Part shown: positions 51,884 to 60,702 of the stretch, piece by piece
Numbering within the stretch: the stretch's first letter is position 1
How the letters are laid out: the number at the start of each line of letters is the position of its first letter
Assembly (NCBI GenBank): GCA_009833045.1
Contig: WUUP01000001.1
Location: forward strand, 861,586-925,585
Direction of reading: 5' to 3'
Source: Saprospirales bacterium GYS_P2D
Lineage (GTDB): Bacteria; Bacteroidota; Bacteroidia; Chitinophagales; Saprospiraceae
Length of the DNA stretch: 64,000 bases
The notes under the pieces: model-generated
Databases searched by the model: none
What the model saw: only the letters and a program-made list of their open reading frames with translations
Told to the model about the DNA's origin: nothing
Translations under genes and position numbers: made by a program

Positions 51884-52834
51884 ATGGCTCAAAAGAAGAT
51901 CCTCGTCACGGACAAAGTGCACCCTTTACTTTTAAATGGACTTGAAAAAATGGACTTTCAAGTTAATTATCATCCCAAAATGCCCTATGCGGAGGTAAAA
52001 TCAATAGCGGGCGACTATCATGGAATTATTATAAATAGCAAAGTCATCTGCGATAATGCCTTCCTCACTCAGCACCGACATTTGGAATTCATCGGTCGTC
52101 TCGGTTCCGGTTTGGACATCATAGATCTACCCAGAGCGGCAGCGCTGGGTATCAGAGTGATTAATTCGCCTGAGGGCAATGCTAATGCAGTCGCAGAGCA
52201 TACGATAGGTATGCTACTCAGCACCATCAATAATCTACAGCGAGCGAATACGCAAGTAAAAAACTGGAAATGGAACCGAGAACCAAATAGAGGTATAGAG
52301 CTCGAAAAAAGAACCATCGGCATCCTCGGCTGTGGTCATACCGGTGGCAAGGTCGCTACTAAGCTGCAGACTTGGGATATGAATATCATCGCCTATGATA
52401 AGTATCGAGAGGATATGGATACGGCATTCCCCTGGGTGAGATCTGTAGACCTGGAGACGCTGCTCGGTGAGTCCGATATCCTGACAGTACATCTACCGCT
52501 GACTGCAGAGACTCGGATGTGGCTCAGTACGGATTTTTTTAGCAAGTGTAAAGATGGGCTAATATTCATCAATACCTCGAGAGGACCTATCGTCGATACC
52601 GCTGCGCTCGTACGAGCGCTACAGTCAGAGAAGATCAGTGCGGCCTGTCTCGATGTATTAGAAAATGAAAAACTGGATGAACTGACGGATGTACGGCAAG
52701 CTACCTATGATCAGCTATTCGCTATGCCCAATGTCATGCTAACACCACATGTCGCTGGCTGGACACAAGAGTCGTTGGTTAAGATCGCTCAATATCTACT
52801 GGACAAAATTGGACGCTTTTATGAGAATCAATAA
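51884..52834 (+). CDS. D-2-hydroxyacid dehydrogenase family protein
   Basis: A 316-aa NAD-dependent dehydrogenase resembling phosphoglycerate dehydrogenase. The catalytic-domain start has KILVTDKVHPLLLNGLEK. The nucleotide-binding domain has IGILGCGHTGGKVATKLQTWDM (GxGxxG variant GCGHTGG, about 146-167). Active-site Arg lies in INTSRGPIVDTAALV, Glu in the DVLENEKLD region and His in LTPHVAGWT. Specific activity (serine pathway or other) is not certain without serC/serB next to it. It diverges from carB by 52 bp. Confidence 0.88.
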   Translation: MAQKKILVTDKVHPLLLNGLEKMDFQVNYHPKMPYAEVKSIAGDYHGIIINSKVICDNAFLTQHRHLEFIGRLGSGLDIIDLPRAAALGIRVINSPEGNANAVAEHTIGMLLSTINNLQRANTQVKNWKWNREPNRGIELEKRTIGILGCGHTGGKVATKLQTWDMNIIAYDKYREDMDTAFPWVRSVDLETLLGESDILTVHLPLTAETRMWLSTDFFSKCKDGLIFINTSRGPIVDTAALVRALQSEKISAACLDVLENEKLDELTDVRQATYDQLFAMPNVMLTPHVAGWTQESLVKIAQYLLDKIGRFYENQ

Positions 52835-52910
52835 ACGGAGATCCTAAAAAAATAGAAGGTATAGAAACTTTGTACCTTTTAATATACTTTTGTCTTAAGA
52901 TGATATACTG

Positions 52911-52945
52911 GACGTTCTCGAGATGATCGGGAACGTCTTTTATTT
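52911..52945 (+). terminator. Terminator of the hydroxyacid dehydrogenase gene
   Basis: GACGTTCTC and GGGAACGTC form a 9-bp stem (one T-G pair) with a 9-nt loop followed by TTTTATTTTC, 77 bp past the stop. Confidence 0.8.
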
Positions 52946-52954
52946 TCAAATCAA

Positions 52955-53022
52955 CCAAGTACGATGCTACAATAAAGGATCAATAAGATCAAGATCCTGA
53001 TCTGTTACTTGGACGATTTTTT
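52955..53022 (+). promoter_or_regulatory. Structured leader or second terminator before greA
   Basis: CCAAGTA (52955-52961) pairs with TACTTGG (53006-53012) around an inner GGATC/GATCC stem; a run of six T follows at 53017-53022. It sits between the preceding terminator and greA, 50 bp before the ATG. It may be a small RNA end or an attenuator; weak evidence. Confidence 0.4.
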
Positions 53023-53071
53023 CACATTACACTTTTAACATTAATACACAGAACACTCAAATATTCATACC

Positions 53072-53545
53072 ATGAGTAGAATATCATATTTAACGCAAGA
53101 AGGATACGACAAGATCCGAGCAGAGCTCGATGACCTCAAGACAAGAGGCAGACAAGAAGCGGCTGCTGCCATAGCCGAAGCGAGAGAAAAAGGAGATCTC
53201 TCAGAGAATGCTGAGTATGACGCAGCTAAAGATGCTCAAGGAATGCTGGAAATGAAAATTCATGAGCTCGAATCATCATTAGCTAATGCACAGATACTCG
53301 ACAGCAGTAAGGTCGATACATCTCAGGTATCCATATTGACGAAAGTCAAAATCAAAAACCTCAAGATGAATAAGGAGCTGCAGTATATGATCGTATCAGA
53401 GTCAGAGGCGAATCTGAAAGAGAAAAAACTCTCTGTAGACTCACCGATCGGCAAAGGCCTCGTAGGGAAAAAAGTCGGTGAGATCGCTGAGATACAGACT
53501 CCTGCGGGCTTGATGAAGTTTGAGATAATGGACATCAGCATCTAA
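53072..53545 (+). CDS. greA: Transcription elongation factor GreA
   Basis: Rescues backtracked RNA polymerase by stimulating transcript cleavage. The 157-aa protein has the N-terminal coiled coil (about 1-75) with AIAEAREKGDLSENAEYDAAKDAQG split around the tip acidic residues D and E that reach the active site (GDLSENAEY). The C-terminal FKBP-like globular domain (about 80-157) has SPIGKGLVGKKVGEI. Length and order are typical. It is followed by a HIT protein gene 13 bp downstream, likely co-transcribed. Confidence 0.96.
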   Translation: MSRISYLTQEGYDKIRAELDDLKTRGRQEAAAAIAEAREKGDLSENAEYDAAKDAQGMLEMKIHELESSLANAQILDSSKVDTSQVSILTKVKIKNLKMNKELQYMIVSESEANLKEKKLSVDSPIGKGLVGKKVGEIAEIQTPAGLMKFEIMDISI

Positions 53546-53558
53546 AAAACTCAAGATC

Positions 53559-53951
53559 ATGGCGAGTATATTTTCGAGAATAGTAGCTGGAGAGATCCCA
53601 TCGTACAAAATCGCAGAGAATGAGCATTGCTACGCATTCCTGGATATCAATCCGCTCAAGAAAGGACATACCCTCGTCATCCCTAAAAAAGAAGTAGATA
53701 AGCTATTTGACTTGGACGATGAGCTTTACACCGAGCTATTCGCATTCGCCAAGTCAATAGCTGCTGCCATCAAACAAGCATACCCCTGTGATCGTGTCGG
53801 TATGGCAGTCATCGGTCTTGAGGTGCCACATGCGCACATCCATCTGGTGCCGATCAACTATATGAGTGACATCGACTTCACTCGACCTAAGCTACAGCTC
53901 TCCCCTGAGGAGATGCAAGAGGTCGCATCCGCCATCCAAGCCCAACTATAA
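53559..53951 (+). CDS. HIT family protein (HINT-like nucleotide hydrolase)
   Basis: A 130-aa histidine-triad protein. The triad HAHIHLVPI is at about residues 91-99. The N-terminal half has SIFSRIVAGEIPSYKIAENEHCYAFLDINPLKKGHTLVIPK, a typical HIT opening (IFxKIxxGEIP and HTLVIPK). Members hydrolyse purine phosphoramidates or AMP-X compounds. It is co-directional with greA. The 3' end is only 2 bp from the convergent ruvC stop. Confidence 0.92.
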   Translation: MASIFSRIVAGEIPSYKIAENEHCYAFLDINPLKKGHTLVIPKKEVDKLFDLDDELYTELFAFAKSIAAAIKQAYPCDRVGMAVIGLEVPHAHIHLVPINYMSDIDFTRPKLQLSPEEMQEVASAIQAQL

Positions 53952-53953
53952 GA

Positions 53954-54514
53954 TTAACCTACTCGATTAGGATTATTATTGATGAAGCTCTTCCAGTCAT
54001 TGTAGCGCTTTTGGCCAGCGCCACGTATGATGGAACTCATCTGCTGCATGTGACATACAGCCACTCCGAGAGCATCGGTGGCGTCCAGATACTTGGACTC
54101 TATCTTGATATTCATCCGACTCTGTAGCATGGAGGCGACTTGCTCTTTGGAGGCATTTCCACTACCTGTGATGGCGAGCTTGATCTTCTTAGGGGAGTAC
54201 TCGTAGATCTCGAGGCCCATAGTCATAGCTGCCGCCATGGATACGCCTTGGGCTCGACCGAGCTTGAGCATAGACTGGACATTCTTACCATAAAACGGAG
54301 CCTCAATAGCCAGATGAGTCGGCAGATAGGTCTCGATCACCTCCTGTAGCTGGAGGAAGATCTCCTTGAGCTTAGTCTGGTGCGTGTCATGTGATCTCAG
54401 ATCAAAGATCCCATGACAGATCATTTTGCACTTGCTACCTTCTGTCTCGATGATGGCATAGCCAGTGATATTGGTCCCTGGATCGACGCCGAGTATTTTA
54501 GTCCCTGTCTTCAC
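53954..54514 (-). CDS. ruvC: Holliday junction resolvase RuvC
   Basis: Endonuclease of the RuvABC resolvasome, 186 aa from a GTG start at 54514 (VKTGTKILGVDPGTNITGYAI); a TTG at 54523 would add three residues. A longer reading frame back to 54661 would overlap the divergent gene and is unlikely. Catalytic acidic residues: D in GVDPGTN, E in LAIEAPFYGKN, and the D pair in DATDALGVAVCH, the standard D-E-D-D set. ruvA and ruvB are not near. Confidence 0.92.
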   Translation of the reverse strand: MKTGTKILGVDPGTNITGYAIIETEGSKCKMICHGIFDLRSHDTHQTKLKEIFLQLQEVIETYLPTHLAIEAPFYGKNVQSMLKLGRAQGVSMAAAMTMGLEIYEYSPKKIKLAITGSGNASKEQVASMLQSRMNIKIESKYLDATDALGVAVCHMQQMSSIIRGAGQKRYNDWKSFINNNPNRVG

Positions 54515-54623
54515 TATGGACAAAGGTACGGGAAGGAGGGGAACATATCTTGAAAACTTGTGATATGTTATTAATACCGGACCATCAGAACTAAATCGAA
54601 CTCTCAGTTCGTTCTTCTGATAC

Positions 54624-55217
54624 ATGAAACTGCTCAAAAACATACTGCTTGTCCTTCTCACTGCATTAGCCTGCTACGGGATATTCTCCATGTATCAGTT
54701 GTGGGAGAAGCGCCGCAGTGTGGACATCGTATCCTCCGATGTGATTCTCCAGCGAGCCGAGAAAGTATTTCAACTCGTCACCGTCGAAGGTAACTTTGCA
54801 GAAATCTACAACTACGAAAATCATGTCTTTGCCGATCTATGGCCCTTTCGAAAGAAGGCCTTAGTACAGGTCAATGCTCAAGTACTGGTAGGATATGATT
54901 TTGAGAGTGTAACCTTTGATATCGACGAAGACAATAAGGTCATCACTCTACAGGGCGATCTCAGCCCAGAGATCCTCAGCATCGAGCACGACGTCAAAAG
55001 CTACGACTTTGAGAATGGCTTATTCAACATGATCACAGATCGAGACATCACCCAGATGGGCTTTGAGGCTAAAGACTTCATCCGAGAAAAAGCGGAAAAT
55101 AGCGACCTCTATGACAAAGCAGAAGAGCAAAAAACCGAACTCCTTGATATGCTCACATGGATGCTGAAGGCATCTGGATGGGAGCTGAGGATGGGGAGCT
55201 CCCCTCTTTTAGATTAA
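54624..55217 (+). CDS. DUF4230 domain protein with N-terminal anchor
   Basis: A 197-aa protein: N-terminal hydrophobic helix (LLKNILLVLLTALACYGIFSMYQ, about 3-25), then a DUF4230 domain (RAEKVFQLVTVEGNFAEIYNYENH to VQVNAQVLVGYDFESVTFDI, given in pieces: LVTVEGNFAEIYNYE and VNAQVLVGYDFE). Many Gram-positives and Bacteroidota have this periplasmic or surface domain with unknown function. It diverges from ruvC with about 110 bp between starts. The 3' coding end contains a hairpin that likely ends transcription. Confidence 0.8.
   Translation: MKLLKNILLVLLTALACYGIFSMYQLWEKRRSVDIVSSDVILQRAEKVFQLVTVEGNFAEIYNYENHVFADLWPFRKKALVQVNAQVLVGYDFESVTFDIDEDNKVITLQGDLSPEILSIEHDVKSYDFENGLFNMITDRDITQMGFEAKDFIREKAENSDLYDKAEEQKTELLDMLTWMLKASGWELRMGSSPLLD
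55180..55210 (+). terminator. Hairpin inside the DUF4230 3' coding end
   Basis: GGGAGCT (55180-55186) pairs with AGCTCCC (55197-55203) around a 10-nt loop, followed by CCTCTTTTAG. It overlaps the last codons before the stop at 55215-55217. Confidence 0.4.
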
Positions 55218-55331
55218 TCCACACAATATTCGCCCCGAGAAGTCAAAATCCACATAATCTCGGCCTATCTATCCAATATTAAATTGAATCGTCTATTTTT
55301 AGGCCCAATCATCTTAAAAAGTTGGATACAT

Positions 55332-56813
55332 ATGAGTAAAACATTTTTTGGTCATCCTATAGGTCTCTCCACATTATTCTTCACTGAGATGTGGGAGCGA
55401 TTTTCTTATTATGGTATGCGAGCCTTGCTTGTTCTATTTATGACCACTCCATTAGCAGAAGGAGGTTTAGCATTTTCAGAGGAGACGACAGGAGCTATTT
55501 ATGGATTGTATACTTGCTTTGTTTACTTATTAGCTTTGCCAGGTGGATGGATTGCAGATAGACTCATTGGGACTCGGAAGGCCATCTGGTATGGTGGCAT
55601 CATTATCATGATCGGACACTTCATACTTGCCATTCCAAATCATTTGAGCTTCTTTTTAGGGCTGATTTTCATTGTAGTAGGTACGGGACTACTCAAACCA
55701 AATGTGAGCTCGATAGTAGGTGATTTATATTCAAATGATGCAGCCGCCAAGCGTGATGCTGGGTTTTATATTTTTTATATGGGCATCAATATCGGTGCTG
55801 TTTTAGGCCCGCTCATATGTGGATACTTTGCAGAGAACATCAATTGGCACCTTGGATTTGCAATAGCGGGTATAGGCATGGCTTTTGGACTCGCCCAATA
55901 TCGTATGATGCAACATCACTTAGGAGATATTGGCCTCGAGCCAAATATCAATCAAGATACCTCAAGCTATGAATCTACAGGCAATAGTAAATTGGGATGG
56001 GGCATTGCTATTGGCACCATTGCACTATTGGCATTACTACAATTTACTGGAGCTATCGATATTTTGACAGCCACTGGATTAGCTGAGGCCACTATCATTT
56101 TGATTTGTTTGATTGCTTTGGCCTATTTTGGATATGTTTTTTTAGCAGGTGGTTTGACTACTGTCGAAAAAAAGAAAGTTGCAGTAATTTTTCTTTTAAT
56201 CATTTGTGCTGCTGTCTTCTGGTCAGGATTTGAGCAGCACGGTTCATCATTTAATTTATTTGCTCGTGACTTCACAGATAGAAACATTTTAGGTTGGGAG
56301 ATGCCGGCGAGCTGGTTTCAATCGATCAATCCGTTTTTTCTTATCACATTAGCTCCCGTATTCGGAGCTTTGTGGGTAAGCCTCGCAGCAAAGAATCTTA
56401 ATCCACGAACCCCCATTAAGTTTGCTATCGCATTGATACTCGTAGGAATAGGCTTCTATCTCATGGTTGTTGCGGCTGGTATAGCTGCTCAAGGTCTTAA
56501 AGCTGGAGCATTCTTTTTAATAGCAGCTTACTTCCTTCATACTTGTGGAGAGCTTTGCCTGAGTCCAGTAGGTCTTAGCACTATGACTAAGTTGGCTCCC
56601 AAGCGATATCTTAGTCAGATGATGGGTATGTGGTTTGTTGGTACTGCTGCTGGAAACTTAGTAGCAGGACTAGTGGCTGGACGATTTGACCCTGAAGACT
56701 TAGATCAGATGCCAAATCTCTTTATGAATTTTGTTTATTCTGGAATTGGAGTTGGAATATTGCTTCTACTTCTATCTCCACTATTGAAAAAATGGATGGG
56801 AGAAGTAAAATAA
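55332..56813 (+). CDS. POT/PTR family proton-dependent peptide transporter
   Basis: A 493-aa, 12- to 14-helix MFS carrier of di/tripeptides, from MSKTFFGHPIGLSTLFFTEMWERFSYYGMRALL (ATG 55332; an ATT-region start at 55284 is less likely). The ExxERFxYYG motif is present (EMWERFSYYG, about 18-27), and the second PTR signature is visible as NIGAVLGPLICGYF and FGLGLLK-like GTGLLKPNVSS. The gene is AT-richer than neighbours (18 GC of 60 in the line 56701-56760). It precedes a second peptide transporter by 6 bp, so both may form a peptide-uptake operon. Confidence 0.92.
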   Translation: MSKTFFGHPIGLSTLFFTEMWERFSYYGMRALLVLFMTTPLAEGGLAFSEETTGAIYGLYTCFVYLLALPGGWIADRLIGTRKAIWYGGIIIMIGHFILAIPNHLSFFLGLIFIVVGTGLLKPNVSSIVGDLYSNDAAAKRDAGFYIFYMGINIGAVLGPLICGYFAENINWHLGFAIAGIGMAFGLAQYRMMQHHLGDIGLEPNINQDTSSYESTGNSKLGWGIAIGTIALLALLQFTGAIDILTATGLAEATIILICLIALAYFGYVFLAGGLTTVEKKKVAVIFLLIICAAVFWSGFEQHGSSFNLFARDFTDRNILGWEMPASWFQSINPFFLITLAPVFGALWVSLAAKNLNPRTPIKFAIALILVGIGFYLMVVAAGIAAQGLKAGAFFLIAAYFLHTCGELCLSPVGLSTMTKLAPKRYLSQMMGMWFVGTAAGNLVAGLVAGRFDPEDLDQMPNLFMNFVYSGIGVGILLLLLSPLLKKWMGEVK

Positions 56814-56819
56814 AATAAG

Positions 56820-58778
56820 ATGTCAGAACATAAGCCCTATATCGGTCACGAGGTCAAGCTACCTGAGACTACTGTCAAAGCATTCATACTGGGTGCGCTC
56901 CTGTCTATGATCCTCTCTGCTGCCAATGCCTATCTCGGCCTATTCGCCGGGATGACCGTGTCGGCATCTATTCCTGCGGCGGTATTATCGATGGCGATAT
57001 TGCGACTATTCAAAAATCACAATATCCTCGAAAACAACATCGTACAAACTGCAGCCTCAGCTGGAGAATCAGTAGCGGCGGGTGTAATCTTTACGATCCC
57101 AGCCTTAGTGTTGATGGGCTATTGGACTGAGTTCAATTATTGGGAGACCGTTTTAATAGCGCTTTCTGGAGGTATATTGGGTGTACTCTTCACTGTGCCA
57201 CTACGATCGGCATTGATAGTGGAGCAGAAGCTACAGTTTCCTGAAGGGGTAGCCACATCAGAAGTACTCAAGACTGGCGAGAAAGGCGGTAAAGCAGTAA
57301 AATATTTACTCATCGGCTCTGTCATAGGAGCGTTGGTCAAGCTCAGTGAGTCTGGCCTGAAGCTCTGGGCTGGCGTCAGCGAGGGGGCAACCATGATTGG
57401 CAATAAGTTTTATGGATATATGGGACTCAATCTCTCCCCGGCACTGATCGGTGTAGGGTATATCGTAGGATTGAGAATATCTTTTTTAGTGTTCGCAGGG
57501 GGAGTCATTAGCTGGTGGATCGCTATCCCATGGCATATCATCGCAAATGATATGACCGCAGCCAGTGGCCAAGAAGCTATCGATATGGGCTGGAATATCT
57601 GGACCTCCCAGATACGCTATCTCGGAGTGGGCGCTATGGTGGTCGGTGGACTCTGGGCATTAATCAAGCTGCGTAGCTCCATAGGATTTGCAGCAAAATC
57701 AGGCATGAAAGCTCTCCGTACCAAAGTAGACCTCAGCCAAGTAAAAAGAACAGAGCGAGATACTCCTATGTCATGGGTCATGATAGCGATAGTCGTGATG
57801 ATCGTACCGGTATTCATCATCTACCTCCGAGAGATCCACGATGTAGCGATCTCAGGATTGATGGCTGTATTTATGGTGATAGCCGGATTTTTATTTTCTG
57901 CAGTAGCAGGCTATATGGCTGGCTTAGTCGGCAGCTCCAATAATCCGATCTCAGGTGTGACTATTGCGACAATATTATTCGTCTCATTAATATTACTTCT
58001 ATTATTAGGAGAAAATAGTGAAAAAGGTCCAGCAGCTGCCATTTTAATAGGCGCAGTAGTATGTTGTGCTGCGGCAATTGCAGGAGATAACATGCAAGAT
58101 TTAAAAGCAGGGCACATCCTTGGAGCCACACCTCAAAAGCAACAGATCATGCAAATGGTTGGAGTGGTAAGTGCCGCTTTAATTTTGCCTCTTGTTTTGC
58201 AATTGCTATACACAGCAAATGGCTTTGGTCCAGCGACCGAAGCTAATCCAGACTCTTTTGCTGCTCCTCAGGCCACGCTAATGCAAAGTGTTGCAGAAGG
58301 TGTATTTAATGGTAATCTACCTTGGCCTATGATCTATGCTGGCATGGGTATAGGCGTAGCCATCATATTACTCGATATATATCAGGAAAAAAGGGGTTCT
58401 GACTTTAGAGTACCCGTTTTGGCAGTAGCCGTCGGTATCTACTTACCCTTTGAATTAGATAGTGCTATCATGTTAGGGGGACTCATTGCTTGGGCAGTCA
58501 GCAATTATCAGAAAAAGAACAAATCAAAAGTAATTGATGTAGAGGCAAGTACTCAAAATAGTGAGGGCACTGGAATGCTGTTTGCTTCTGGACTGATCAC
58601 TGGAGAAGCTCTCTTAGGAATATTTATTGCGATTCCAGTTGCTATTTATCAGGATACAAATGTCCTCTCGATAGTAAATGAGGGTTGGGATAAGAGCTAT
58701 CCAGGACTAATTGTGATTGCTGTGGTGTGTTATCTATTATACCGATATGCGAGCAAATCATTTGATCAAGTAGAGTAG
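56820..58778 (+). CDS. OPT family oligopeptide transporter
   Basis: A 652-aa inner-membrane protein with about 14-16 helices. The family start is GHEVKLPETTVKAFILGALLSMILSAANAYLGLFAGMTVSASIPAAVLSM (in pieces: ETTVKAFILGALLS, NAYLGLFAGMTVSASIPAAV). Later SNNPISGVTIATI and GDNMQDLKAGHILGATPQKQQ are OPT hallmarks. Substrates are oligopeptides or metal-peptide complexes. Composition changes inside the gene: 37 GC of 60 at 57601-57660 but 17 of 60 at 58501-58560. It is convergent with cutC with a 1-bp gap. Confidence 0.92.
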   Translation: MSEHKPYIGHEVKLPETTVKAFILGALLSMILSAANAYLGLFAGMTVSASIPAAVLSMAILRLFKNHNILENNIVQTAASAGESVAAGVIFTIPALVLMGYWTEFNYWETVLIALSGGILGVLFTVPLRSALIVEQKLQFPEGVATSEVLKTGEKGGKAVKYLLIGSVIGALVKLSESGLKLWAGVSEGATMIGNKFYGYMGLNLSPALIGVGYIVGLRISFLVFAGGVISWWIAIPWHIIANDMTAASGQEAIDMGWNIWTSQIRYLGVGAMVVGGLWALIKLRSSIGFAAKSGMKALRTKVDLSQVKRTERDTPMSWVMIAIVVMIVPVFIIYLREIHDVAISGLMAVFMVIAGFLFSAVAGYMAGLVGSSNNPISGVTIATILFVSLILLLLLGENSEKGPAAAILIGAVVCCAAAIAGDNMQDLKAGHILGATPQKQQIMQMVGVVSAALILPLVLQLLYTANGFGPATEANPDSFAAPQATLMQSVAEGVFNGNLPWPMIYAGMGIGVAIILLDIYQEKRGSDFRVPVLAVAVGIYLPFELDSAIMLGGLIAWAVSNYQKKNKSKVIDVEASTQNSEGTGMLFASGLITGEALLGIFIAIPVAIYQDTNVLSIVNEGWDKSYPGLIVIAVVCYLLYRYASKSFDQVE

Positions 58779-58779
58779 A

Positions 58780-59601
58780 TTATTTACGTTTTCTGGCTAT
58801 GATTTCGTCAGCGATCTCATCGATTGTTTTCGGCACAGATGTATCAATCTGTGCTTGTCGCAATCTTTTTGAAAGAAACGAGATGAGCTGATCATCCTGT
58901 TGTCGTGCTGCATTCTCAGATTGACAAATAGTTGACAATGCCTGCACCTTCTTCCGTGCCCCATACTCCATGCCCTTGACATTGAGGCTGGCATGTAGCT
59001 CATGGACTCCAGTCTGGAGTATTAACTCAGCATTCTCTGGCATTACACCGCCTCCCGCCATGATTAGTATACGACCAGCTGCATGATTTGTAATAGCCTT
59101 GATCGTATCCAAATGATCTATCGCTCTGCCAGGCCTTCCACTGGTAAGTACTCGATCGACACCTGCATCGATTAGCTGATCGATCGCTACGATAGGATCC
59201 ATCACATAGTCAAATGCCCGATGAAAGGTCAATTCGAACCCCTCAGTGGCGTGTCGAATTTTTTGGAGGGCTGCGATGTCTATTTCGCCCTGAACGGTCA
59301 ATCCTCCAAATACAAATCCCGTAATAGGTAGCGATCTAAAAGCAGCTATAGTCTCTACCATCTCCTCGATCTCCGAATCCGCATATACGAAGTCTCCTGA
59401 CCTCGACCTGATCATGACCATCACATCTATCTGCGTCTGCTCGCAGATCTGATTACCCGTCTCCAGATCTGGGGTGAGCCCATCGAGATCGAGTCTCGAG
59501 CAGATCTCGACTCGATCCGCACCACCCTCATGGGCGACGAGTGCTTGATCCAGCGTCTCGATACAGATCTCAAGATCTATTGCTTTATACTCTGCTTCCA
59601 C
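58780..59601 (-). CDS. cutC: CutC family protein
   Basis: A 273-aa TIM-barrel protein. The family blocks are visible: LEICIETLDQALVAHEGGADRVEICSRLDLDGLTP (in pieces: ALVAHEGGADRVEIC and LDLDGLTPD), VMVMIRSRSGDF, and ELTFHRAFDY. GVDRVLTSGRP and IMAGGGVMPEN follow. CutC was named for copper homeostasis in E. coli, yet Bacteroidota cutC genes often lie beside glycan-degrading genes; here it overlaps a GlcNAc-asparaginase gene by 17 bp. The tail after about residue 215 is longer than in E. coli (248 aa). True role unsettled. Confidence 0.9.
   Translation of the reverse strand: MEAEYKAIDLEICIETLDQALVAHEGGADRVEICSRLDLDGLTPDLETGNQICEQTQIDVMVMIRSRSGDFVYADSEIEEMVETIAAFRSLPITGFVFGGLTVQGEIDIAALQKIRHATEGFELTFHRAFDYVMDPIVAIDQLIDAGVDRVLTSGRPGRAIDHLDTIKAITNHAAGRILIMAGGGVMPENAELILQTGVHELHASLNVKGMEYGARKKVQALSTICQSENAARQQDDQLISFLSKRLRQAQIDTSVPKTIDEIADEIIARKRK
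58833..58868 (+). terminator. Candidate terminator of the OPT gene inside cutC
   Basis: GCACAGAT (58833-58840) and ATCTGTGC (58847-58854) form a perfect 8-bp stem with a 6-nt loop; CTTTTTG lies about 10 nt downstream. It is 54 bp past the OPT stop and antisense to the cutC 3' coding end. Confidence 0.4.
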
Positions 59602-60553
59602 TTTTAATAAGTTGGTTTTCTATATCTGGGCGATAGACTGCATAGTCAAATCCCGGCTGTATACAGTAGCCGCCATACTCACCATTTTTGCCCAGAGCGA
59701 TGAATCCTACCTGTATATCTCGCCAGTCAGGATTCTTGCTGATCACTCTTTCTACAGTGAGCTCGCAGGCCCGCTGAGGGGTATTGCCTTGTCTCATGAG
59801 CTCCACGACTAAGAAGCATCCTACAGCCCTCATCACCGCCTCGCCCCATCCTGTGGCTGTGGCGGCACCAACCTCATTGTCCACATAGAGACCTGCTCCT
59901 ATGATGGGTGAGTCACCGACTCGTCCTGGGAGCTTCCATGCTGCACCGCTGGTCGTACAGGCTCCAGAGAGATCACCGTGACTATCCAGAGCAACTAATC
60001 CGATGGTATCATGATTTTCGACATTGATCTTGGGTAGTACTTTTCGCTCCGACTTCATCCATGCCTCCCAGTCTGCTTTCGACTTTTCTGTGAGGAGATT
60101 AATCTCAGGATGACCTTTCTCGAGAGCGAACTGCAAAGCTCCATCACCTACCAGCATGACGTGTGGAGTCTCCTCCATCACTTGGCGAGCTACGGTGATC
60201 GGATGCTCTATATTCTGTAGATAGGCGACTGATCCGCAATCTCCTTTTTCATTCATGATGCAAGCATCAAGGGTGACATTGCCATTCATATCGGGTCGAC
60301 CGCCTACTCCTACACTCTGTCCAGTAGGATCAGACTCAGTGACTCTTACACCAGCTTCTACGGCATCAATTGCCTTACCCCCACTTTTGAGGATTTCCCA
60401 GGCAGCAGCATTGGCAGGGATACCGTGATTCCATGTGGAGATGACGGCAGGCCTGATGATAGCAGTCGGTGACTGAGCTTCTGATCGACATGCAGCGTGT
60501 AGTGCAGCTGCACCCACTACGGATGATTGGAGAAATTTTCGGCGATTTGTCAT
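59585..60553 (-). CDS. N4-(beta-N-acetylglucosaminyl)-L-asparaginase (Ntn hydrolase)
   Basis: Cleaves the GlcNAc-asparagine bond of N-glycopeptides; a 322-aa protein from MTNRRKFLQSSVVGAAALHAAC (ATG 60553), which opens with a Tat-type twin-arginine signal (NRRKFLQ). The precursor is cut before Thr at about residue 183, in ENHDTIGLVALD, making the catalytic nucleophile; the typical HDT(I/V)G sequence is intact. TTSGAAWKLPGRVGDSP and GAGLYVDNEVGAATATG further confirm the family. Export suggests action on peptides taken up in the periplasm. It overlaps cutC by 17 bp, so they are likely one unit. Confidence 0.9.
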   Translation of the reverse strand: MTNRRKFLQSSVVGAAALHAACRSEAQSPTAIIRPAVISTWNHGIPANAAAWEILKSGGKAIDAVEAGVRVTESDPTGQSVGVGGRPDMNGNVTLDACIMNEKGDCGSVAYLQNIEHPITVARQVMEETPHVMLVGDGALQFALEKGHPEINLLTEKSKADWEAWMKSERKVLPKINVENHDTIGLVALDSHGDLSGACTTSGAAWKLPGRVGDSPIIGAGLYVDNEVGAATATGWGEAVMRAVGCFLVVELMRQGNTPQRACELTVERVISKNPDWRDIQVGFIALGKNGEYGGYCIQPGFDYAVYRPDIENQLIKSGSRV

Positions 60554-60702
60554 ATAGGCAAATTGATGTGAGTCAGAAAAATACGGATTTATAGCTTGCA
60601 TTTGCTTAGTGCCTAAAGAAGTATTCACTTCATATCACCATCTATAGGGAGTCAAATGGAACAATAGTAGGAAACCTCTACTTTGGGATCATTCGACATC
60701 AC

